Assembly: GCF_002101555.1 (NCBI RefSeq)
Contig: NZ_LQOL01000078.1
Location: 1-46,934, forward strand
Direction: 5' to 3'
Source: Mycolicibacterium canariasense
GTDB taxonomy: Bacteria > Actinomycetota > Actinomycetes > Mycobacteriales > Mycobacteriaceae
DNA: 46,934 nt
Shown here: one piece after another, positions 41,177-46,934 of the stretch
How the letters are laid out: each line of letters opens with the position of its first letter
Numbering within the stretch: position 1 is the first letter of the stretch
Translations under genes and position numbers: made by a program
The notes under the pieces: generated by a model
Told to the model about the DNA's origin: nothing
Database searches by the model: none
What the model saw: only the letters and a program-made list of their open reading frames with translations

Positions 41177-41428
41177 GTGTTCCGGTTCGTCTTCGTGCTG
41201 GGGGTCGGCTACGTGCTCGGCGCCAAGGCCGGCCGCCGGCGGTACGAACAGATCGCCGGCACGTATCGCGCCGTCACCGAAAACCCGGCGACCAAGGCCG
41301 TGCTGGATGCCGGCCGCCGCAAGCTCGCCGATCGGGTGTCCCCCGATCCGGCCATGGTCCGATTGACGGCGATCGACGCCGAGACGACGGTGCTCGAACC
41401 GCTGGACGAGACCGCCGAGAAGCGTTAA
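41177..41428 (+). CDS. Rv2342-like small conserved protein
   Basis: An 83-residue protein starting at GTG 41177 with GGGAGG shortly upstream. An N-terminal hydrophobic stretch FVFVLGVGYVLGAKAGRRRYE, possibly membrane-touching, is followed by a helical, charged C-terminus. It is conserved next to dnaG in mycobacteria (Rv2342). Function is unknown. Its stop overlaps the stop of the convergent secreted protein gene. Confidence 0.75.
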   Translation: MFRFVFVLGVGYVLGAKAGRRRYEQIAGTYRAVTENPATKAVLDAGRRKLADRVSPDPAMVRLTAIDAETTVLEPLDETAEKR

Positions 41429-41712
41429 CCGATGGGGACGTTCCAGGTCTGACCGGGAAGCAGCGGGCCGGAGTTGACGCCGTTGCTGCCCACCGAGATG
41501 CCCGGGCTGCCGAAACCGACGCCGCCACCGCCACCGGAGTTCGAGTAGGACAGGCACTTGCCGTCCTCTTTGTTACCGAACCACGCCAAGCACGCCGGCT
41601 GCGCCTGCACCGAGCTCTGGGAGCCGGCGGCCGACAAGGCCGCCAGCGGTGCCGCGGCGGCCGCGACCGCGAACGCGCCCACCACGACCAGACGCCGAGC
41701 TGAAATGTTCAC
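41425..41712 (-). CDS. small secreted protein (DUF7155-like)
   Basis: A 95-residue protein with a clear signal peptide (NISARRLVVVGAFAVAAAAAP, cleaved near Ala 28-38). The mature part of about 60 residues has two cysteines (ACLAWFGNKEDGKC), a Gly-rich run and the C-terminal PLLPGQTWNVPIG. This resembles a small mycobacterial secreted family of unknown function. It begins 56 bases beyond the dnaG stop. Confidence 0.7.
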   Translation of the reverse strand: MNISARRLVVVGAFAVAAAAAPLAALSAAGSQSSVQAQPACLAWFGNKEDGKCLSYSNSGGGGGVGFGSPGISVGSNGVNSGPLLPGQTWNVPIG

Positions 41713-41768
41713 CGGGATGCCTTTCTGATGGCTTCGTCGGACGCCTCACCATAGCGCGCGAGGACAGA

Positions 41769-43679
41769 TCACGCAGTCATGTCGTCACCGCTGGCCTGCT
41801 CCAGCAGACTGCGGCGATAGGTTTCCATGGCCACCAGATCGCCGAACAGCGCGTGGTACTCGTCGCTGTTGTCCACCGGCGACATCCGCTGCAGCTTGGA
41901 CTTCACCTCGGCGATCTGCCGGCCCACCGACACCTCCTGCAGCCGGGCCAACACCCCCGAGACGTAACGGACCAACTTCTCGTCGTCCTCGATGCGGATG
42001 GCCTCCACACCGAGTTCGTTGACCAGGTTCGCCCCCTCCGGGGTCTCCTGCAGGTCGCGCACCGCCTCGATCCACTGGACACCGGACAGCCCGGCCGATG
42101 TCCCACCCGCGGTGGCGATTGCCGTCCGCACGGCGGCATAGCCGGGATGGGTGAAGCTCTCGACGGTCAGCGAATCGAAGACGGGTCCGGCCAGCCCCGG
42201 ATACTGCAGCGCCGCCTTGAGGGCTTCGCGCTGCGGCCGCAGCGTCGGATCGCGCGGATCGGGCCGGGTGACCGTCGGCCGCGGCGGGCGGACCGGGGTC
42301 TCGGACCGCCCGTCACGCCGGGCGCCGCCCTTGGGGCCCTTGCGCGCGGCCTCCTCCCGCACCCGGGAGAGCACCTGGGCCACGTTGTCCCAACCCACCC
42401 AGCCGGCCAACTGGCGGGCGTACTCGTCGCGCAGTGTCGGATCCTTGATCCCGGCGACCATCGGCACACACCGGCGCAACGCGGCCACCCGGCCCTCGGC
42501 GCTGTCCAGGTTGTGATCGGTCAGCGCGGTGCGGATGGCGAACTCGAACAGCGGGGACCGGCGGGCCACCAGGTCGCGCAGCGCGCCGTCGCCGTCGCGC
42601 AGACGCAGATCGCAGGGGTCCATGCCGTCGGCGGCCACCGCCACGAACGACTGCCCCGCCAGGTTCTGCTCCCCCTCGAACGCTTTCACCGCGGCCGCCC
42701 GCCCGGCCGCGTCACCGTCGAAGACGTAGATGAGCTCACCGCGAAAGAAGTTGTCGTCCATCATGAGTCGGCGCAGCATGGAGAGGTGCTCGTCGCCGAA
42801 GGCGGTGCCGCATGCGGCGACGGCGGTGGTCACCCCGGCCATGTGCATGGCCATCACGTCGGTGTAGCCCTCGACGACGACGGCCTGATGCCCCTTGGCG
42901 ATATCGCGTTTGGCCAGGTCCAACCCGAACAGCACCTGGGACTTCTTGTACAGCACCGTCTCCGAGGTGTTGACGTACTTCGCCTCGATGTGGTCGTCGT
43001 CGAACAACCGGCGCGCGCCGAAACCGATGGTCTCCCCCGACGACACCCGGATGGGCCACAGCAACCGCCGGTGGAACCGATCCATCGGCCCGCGCCGCCC
43101 CTCCCGGGACAGGCCGGCGGCCTCCAGCTCCTTGAACTCGAATCCCTTGCGCAGCAGGTGCTTTGTCAGGGTGTCCCACCCGGACGGGGCGTATCCGCAG
43201 CCGAACCGCGCGGCGGCGTCGGCATCGAAGTTGCGGTCGATCAGGTACTGGCGCGCCGGTGCGGCCTCGGCCGACTGCAGCGCCTCGGCGTAGAACTCCT
43301 GGGCCGCGGCGTTGGCCGCGATCAGTCGGCTGCGGCTGCCCCGGTCGCGCTGCACGTTGGCGGTGGTGCCGCCGGTGTAGGTGACGGTGTAGCCGACCTT
43401 GTCGGCCAGCAGCTCGACCGCCTCGACGAAGCTGACGTGTTCGATCTTCTGCAGGAAGGCGTAGACGTCGCCGCCTTCACCGCAACCGAAGCAGTGGAAG
43501 TGGCCGTGATTGGGGCGGACGTGGAAGGACGGCGACTTCTCGTCGTGGAACGGACACAGCCCCTTGAGCGAGTCCACCCCGGCGCGGCGCAACTGGACGT
43601 AATCGCCGACGACTTCCTCGATGCGGACGCGTTCACGGATGGCAGCGATATCGCGATCCGCAATACGCCCCGAAGCCAT
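41769..43679 (-). CDS. dnaG: DNA primase
   Basis: A 636-residue bacterial primase, homologous to Rv2343c. The N-terminal zinc ribbon is C42, H45, C63, C66 (CPFH...CFGC). The RNA polymerase core has the TOPRIM acid E270 in VVVEGYTDV and metal residues D321/D323 in VFDGDAAG. A C-terminal helicase-binding domain (about 450-636) would dock DnaB. It makes RNA primers at the replication fork. The ATG at 43679 follows the dgt stop by 20 bases, so dgt-dnaG are one transcript. Confidence 0.97.
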   Translation of the reverse strand: MASGRIADRDIAAIRERVRIEEVVGDYVQLRRAGVDSLKGLCPFHDEKSPSFHVRPNHGHFHCFGCGEGGDVYAFLQKIEHVSFVEAVELLADKVGYTVTYTGGTTANVQRDRGSRSRLIAANAAAQEFYAEALQSAEAAPARQYLIDRNFDADAAARFGCGYAPSGWDTLTKHLLRKGFEFKELEAAGLSREGRRGPMDRFHRRLLWPIRVSSGETIGFGARRLFDDDHIEAKYVNTSETVLYKKSQVLFGLDLAKRDIAKGHQAVVVEGYTDVMAMHMAGVTTAVAACGTAFGDEHLSMLRRLMMDDNFFRGELIYVFDGDAAGRAAAVKAFEGEQNLAGQSFVAVAADGMDPCDLRLRDGDGALRDLVARRSPLFEFAIRTALTDHNLDSAEGRVAALRRCVPMVAGIKDPTLRDEYARQLAGWVGWDNVAQVLSRVREEAARKGPKGGARRDGRSETPVRPPRPTVTRPDPRDPTLRPQREALKAALQYPGLAGPVFDSLTVESFTHPGYAAVRTAIATAGGTSAGLSGVQWIEAVRDLQETPEGANLVNELGVEAIRIEDDEKLVRYVSGVLARLQEVSVGRQIAEVKSKLQRMSPVDNSDEYHALFGDLVAMETYRRSLLEQASGDDMTA

Positions 43680-43699
43680 CGGATCAGTCTAGAGGCCGC

Positions 43700-44968
43700 T
43701 CACAACGGCTTGCGCGAACGCGCCTCATAGACCCGTTCCAACCGGCTCTCGGTGTAGGACGCGATCTGGTCGACCACCACGCGCAGCCGCGACCCGTCGT
43801 CGGCGGCGGCCTCGAACTCGGCGGCGAACTGCGGGTCCAGGCTGCCCGGCGCCTGCGCCCACAGCACCAAGGCGACCTCCTCGACGAGCGTGCGCTGGTC
43901 GGCCTGGATCTGCAGGTGACGATGATCGGACATGATGAACTGCAGCGCCAACATCTTCAGCACCGCCACCTCGGCCCGCACCAAAGCCGGGACGGCCAGG
44001 TCGGTGTCATAGCGGCGCAGCGGCCCGTCCCCGGCGACCGCCCGGGTCTCGGTGATCGCGGCGTTGGCGAACCGGCCCACCAGTTCACTGGTCATGTTCT
44101 TGAGCCCGACCGACGCCGCCAAGGTGCCGTCGAACTTGCCGACCGCGGCCACCACCGGCACCTCCGACAGTCGCTGCGCGGCGGCCAGCAGATCGTCGTG
44201 GCTGACCGTCGGGAACGCTTCGGCGCCGAGCCGGGCCAGCGCGTCGGCGGCGTCGGCATCGGCGAGCACCCGCAGGTCGATACGCCCGGAGATCACCCCG
44301 TCCTCGACGTCGTGCACCGAGTAGGCGACGTCGTCGGCCCAGTCCATCACCTGCGCTTCCAGGCAGGTCCGCTCGGCGGGCGCACCGGCCCGCATCCATG
44401 CGGCCGCCTCGGCGTCGTCGTCGTAGAAGCCGAACTTCTTGCGCACCCCCTCCCGGAACCAGGGGTACTTCGTCACCGCGTCCAGGGCCGCGCGCGTGAG
44501 GTTCAGCCCCGCGGAACGACCATCGGGGTCAAGTATTTTCGGCTCCAGCCGGGTCAAGATGCGGAAGTTCTGGGCATTGCCCTCGAACCCGCCGAACGGT
44601 TTGGCGATCTCGTTGAGGGCGCGTTCACCGTTGTGCCCGTACGGCGGGTGGCCGATGTCGTGGGCCAGCCCGGCCAGGTCCACCAGGTCCGGATCGCAGC
44701 CCAACCCGACGGCCATCCCGCGGCCGATCTGGGCCACCTCCAGCGAGTGGGTGAGCCGGGTGCGCGGGGTGTCGCCCTGCCGGGGACCGACCACCTGGGT
44801 CTTGTCCGCCAGCCGGCGCAGCGCCGCGCAATGCAGTACCCGGGCCCGGTCCCTGGCGAAATCGGTGCGGTGCTCGGTCCCGGTTCCCGGCAGCGCGGCA
44901 CCTTTGGGCGCCTCGATCACCAGGCGCTGCCTGTCGAGGTCGGTATAGAGATCGGTCACGGTGCCCAC
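43700..44968 (-). CDS. dgt: dNTP triphosphohydrolase (dGTPase family)
   Basis: A 422-residue HD-domain hydrolase, homologous to Rv2344c. Metal ligands are H74 (RLTHSLEVAQ), H103-D104 and H107 (LAHDIGHPPYGHNGE), with a later D in VMDWADDVAYSVHDVEDG. It removes triphosphate from dGTP or other dNTPs and so tunes nucleotide pools next to primase. Start GTG 44968; GTG 44959 is an alternative. Divergent from the TPM gene across 32 bases. Confidence 0.93.
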   Translation of the reverse strand: MGTVTDLYTDLDRQRLVIEAPKGAALPGTGTEHRTDFARDRARVLHCAALRRLADKTQVVGPRQGDTPRTRLTHSLEVAQIGRGMAVGLGCDPDLVDLAGLAHDIGHPPYGHNGERALNEIAKPFGGFEGNAQNFRILTRLEPKILDPDGRSAGLNLTRAALDAVTKYPWFREGVRKKFGFYDDDAEAAAWMRAGAPAERTCLEAQVMDWADDVAYSVHDVEDGVISGRIDLRVLADADAADALARLGAEAFPTVSHDDLLAAAQRLSEVPVVAAVGKFDGTLAASVGLKNMTSELVGRFANAAITETRAVAGDGPLRRYDTDLAVPALVRAEVAVLKMLALQFIMSDHRHLQIQADQRTLVEEVALVLWAQAPGSLDPQFAAEFEAAADDGSRLRVVVDQIASYTESRLERVYEARSRKPL

Positions 44969-45000
44969 TGGCGGACAGTCTGCCAGCTAGATTTGCGGTC

Positions 45001-46934
45001 ATGCGCCTCGCCCGCCTGCTCAGCATGATCCTCGCGATGCTGTCCGTCGGCCTGCTGCTGGCACCCGCGGGGCAAGCCAAGCCGCCGTTCCGGTTGCCCA
45101 GTCAAGTGGTCGACGGTGCGAACGCGCTCAGCGGCCAGGACCTCACCCGTGTCACCCAGGCCATCGACAAGCTCTACGCCGACCGGCATGTCCGGTTGTG
45201 GGTGGTGTACGTGGACACCTTCTCCGGCCAGGACGCCGAACCGTGGGCCCGGGCCACCCTGGAGGCCAGCGACCTGGGCAGCTACGACGCATTGCTGGCC
45301 GTGGCCACCACCGACCGGGCGTACGCGTTCCTGGCCGGCGGGGTGGCCGCCAGCAACGCCGAGGCAAACACCCTGCGGCGCAATGACATCGAGCCGGCAC
45401 TGCACGACGGGAACTGGGCGCAGGCCGCCATCGCCGCCGCCGAAGGCCTCAACGCCAACGCCTCCGCGACAGAGCCTGCGTCGTCGTCCGGAACCGAGAT
45501 GAACTGGGTCGGCTTGCTGGCCATCCTCGCGGTGATCGTGCTGGCCGTGGTGATCCTGGTGTTGTGGCAGCGTCGGCGTCGACGCAAGCGCCGCGCCGCG
45601 GACTTCGCGGCCGCCCAGCACGCCGACCCGACCGATCCCAACGCCTTGGCCGCGATGCCGCTCGAGACCCTGGACGACCTGTCCCGCTCGATCGTCGTGG
45701 ACGTCGACAACGCGGTGCGCACCAGCGACAACGAGTTGACGCTGGCCGTCGAGGAGTTCGGCGAGAAGGACACCGCCCCGTTCGTGGCCGCGGTGGAGGC
45801 CGCCAAAACGACGCTGGGGCAGGCGTTCAACGTGCGCCAGATCCTCGACGACACCGTGCCCGAGACACCCGCGCAGCGCCGCGACTTGCTGACCCGGGTG
45901 GTGGTCGCCGCCGCCAAGGCCGACCGTGAACTCGAGGCCCAGCGCGGCGCGTTCGCCGCGCTGCGCGACCTGGTGATCAACGCGCCCACCCGGCTGGACA
46001 CCTTGACCCAACAGATGGTCGATCTCAGCGCGCGGATCGGACCGTCGGAGCAGACCCTGGCCGGGCTGCACCAGCAGTTCGCCGATGCCGCGCTGACCTC
46101 CGTCGCGGGCAATGTCGAAACCGCCAAGCAACGTTTGGCTTTCGCCGACCAGAACATCACCAACGCCCGCAGTCTGGTGGCCCGCCCGGCCGGCAGCCAA
46201 GCGGGTCTGGTCGATTCGGTGCGTGCGGCCGAGTCCGCACTGGGCCAAGCCCGCACGCTGCTGGACGCCGTCGACAGCGCCGCCACCGACATCAACCGTG
46301 CGATCGCGGCGCTGCCCGCAGCGATCGCCGATATCCAGAACGGCATCGATGCCGCGGGAGCCCAACTGGCACAGGGCAATATCACCCAGGCCACCGCCCT
46401 GACGGCCGCGCGCGACGCCGCGGTGCAGGCCGTATCGGCCGCTCAGGGTACCGGCGGCACCGACCCACTGGGCGCCTTCACGAGTCTGAGCGCCGCCGAC
46501 GCCGATCTGGACCGGCTGCTGGCCGCCGTCTCCGAGGAGCGCGAGACCACCGAACGGTTGCGCCGCGCGTACGGTCAGGCGTTGTTCAGCGCGCAGTCCC
46601 GGGTGCGTGGCGTCTCGGATTTCATCGACACCCGCAGGGGCAGTGTGGGCCCGGAGGCGCGCACCAAACTGGCCGAGGCGGTGCGCCAGTTGCAGGCCGC
46701 CCAGGACCGGCAGGCCAGCAACCTCGGTGAGGCGATCCAGTACGCCAACGGGGCGGCGACGCTGGCCGCCCAGGCGCAGTCATTGGCCAATGACGACGTG
46801 GCCGCCGCGCAGCGCCACTATGGCGGGTACGGCGGCGGGTACGGCAGTGGCGGATCGAATGCGGGCGCCGTGCTGGGCGGCATCATCATCGGCAACATCC
46901 TGTCCGGGGCCCTGCGGGGCGGGCTGGGCGGGAG
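45001..46934 (+). CDS. TPM-domain membrane protein, Rv2345-like (3' end outside window)
   Basis: An open frame from ATG 45001 runs off the window after about 644 codons. A signal peptide (1-27) precedes a TPM domain (about 30-150; LYADRHVRLWVVYVDTFSGQD, LLAVATTDRAYAFLAGGV). One membrane helix follows (about 168-188, NWVGLLAILAVIVLAVVILVLW), then a long Ala/Gln-rich coiled-coil region (about 215-600). The visible end is a Gly/Tyr-rich stretch, YGGYGGGYGSGG, then a hydrophobic AVLGGIIIGNILSGA. TPM domains act in envelope or photosystem assembly elsewhere; the role here is unknown. The end of the gene cannot be placed. Confidence 0.85.
   Translation, partial: MRLARLLSMILAMLSVGLLLAPAGQAKPPFRLPSQVVDGANALSGQDLTRVTQAIDKLYADRHVRLWVVYVDTFSGQDAEPWARATLEASDLGSYDALLAVATTDRAYAFLAGGVAASNAEANTLRRNDIEPALHDGNWAQAAIAAAEGLNANASATEPASSSGTEMNWVGLLAILAVIVLAVVILVLWQRRRRRKRRAADFAAAQHADPTDPNALAAMPLETLDDLSRSIVVDVDNAVRTSDNELTLAVEEFGEKDTAPFVAAVEAAKTTLGQAFNVRQILDDTVPETPAQRRDLLTRVVVAAAKADRELEAQRGAFAALRDLVINAPTRLDTLTQQMVDLSARIGPSEQTLAGLHQQFADAALTSVAGNVETAKQRLAFADQNITNARSLVARPAGSQAGLVDSVRAAESALGQARTLLDAVDSAATDINRAIAALPAAIADIQNGIDAAGAQLAQGNITQATALTAARDAAVQAVSAAQGTGGTDPLGAFTSLSAADADLDRLLAAVSEERETTERLRRAYGQALFSAQSRVRGVSDFIDTRRGSVGPEARTKLAEAVRQLQAAQDRQASNLGEAIQYANGAATLAAQAQSLANDDVAAAQRHYGGYGGGYGSGGSNAGAVLGGIIIGNILSGALRGGLGG

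Noticed and set aside
41649..43730. 693-codon plus-strand frame opposite dnaG
   Set aside because: Antisense shadow; dnaG motifs on the other strand are complete.

Overview
This is high-GC actinobacterial DNA, almost certainly a fast-growing Mycolicibacterium/Mycobacterium species. From 18.2 kb to the right end, gene content follows, with rearrangements and gaps, the order I recall for M. tuberculosis Rv2314c-Rv2345: tldE/tldD, uspABC, an ECF transporter, a MarR regulator, lppP, tRNA-Asn, an Rv2342-like small protein, dnaG, dgt and an Rv2345-like TPM protein. Two tRNA genes (Met and Asn) are present. Nearly every base is coding: no gene-free stretch exceeds about 300 bases, and the longest gaps are 324-604 and 7164-7427.

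Layout. 1-330: remnant of an IS481-like element with four short direct repeats, then tRNA-Met. 0.6-7.2 kb: accessory genes (FCD-type GntR regulator, orphan sigma region 4 protein, DinB-like protein, HSL-type esterase, DUF732-like protein, SDR oxidoreductase, MmyB-type regulator, Tat-exported cupin, Rv1733c-like membrane protein). 7.4-18.2 kb: one long, tightly packed plus-strand operon. It encodes a SorC regulator, GutM, a glucitol-family PTS permease (EIIC2, EIIC1, EIIB, EIIA), a DXR-like (DRL) SAF-domain oxidoreductase, a complete acetoin/pyruvate-dehydrogenase-type complex (E1 alpha, E1 beta, E2, E3), an HPr and a degenerate IspD homologue. 18.2-22.2 kb: minus-strand tldD-tldE-IspD paralogue-zinc ribbon. 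22.2-32 kb: GreA-like factor, PucR regulator, uspABC, ECF transporter, MarR/MFS pair. 32-41 kb: phytase-like lipoprotein and VIT1 transporter, acyl-CoA oxidase-type flavoenzyme, MmpL/TetR pair with clear operators, lppP, cutinase. 41-46.9 kb: tRNA-Asn and the dnaG/dgt/TPM block; the TPM gene runs off the window.

The most interesting system is the PTS operon. Its parts suggest a hypothetical catabolic route for 2-C-methyl-D-erythritol or a related branched or deoxy polyol. The PTS would import and phosphorylate it to 2-C-methylerythritol 4-phosphate (MEP). The DRL enzyme would run the DXR reaction backwards to 1-deoxyxylulose 5-phosphate (DXP). The acetoin-dehydrogenase-like complex would cleave DXP, as acetoin is cleaved, to acetyl-CoA and glyceraldehyde 3-phosphate. 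Two IspD-family proteins (the MEP cytidylyltransferase fold) at the operon end fit an MEP theme. This is inference from gene families and order; the substrate has not been shown.
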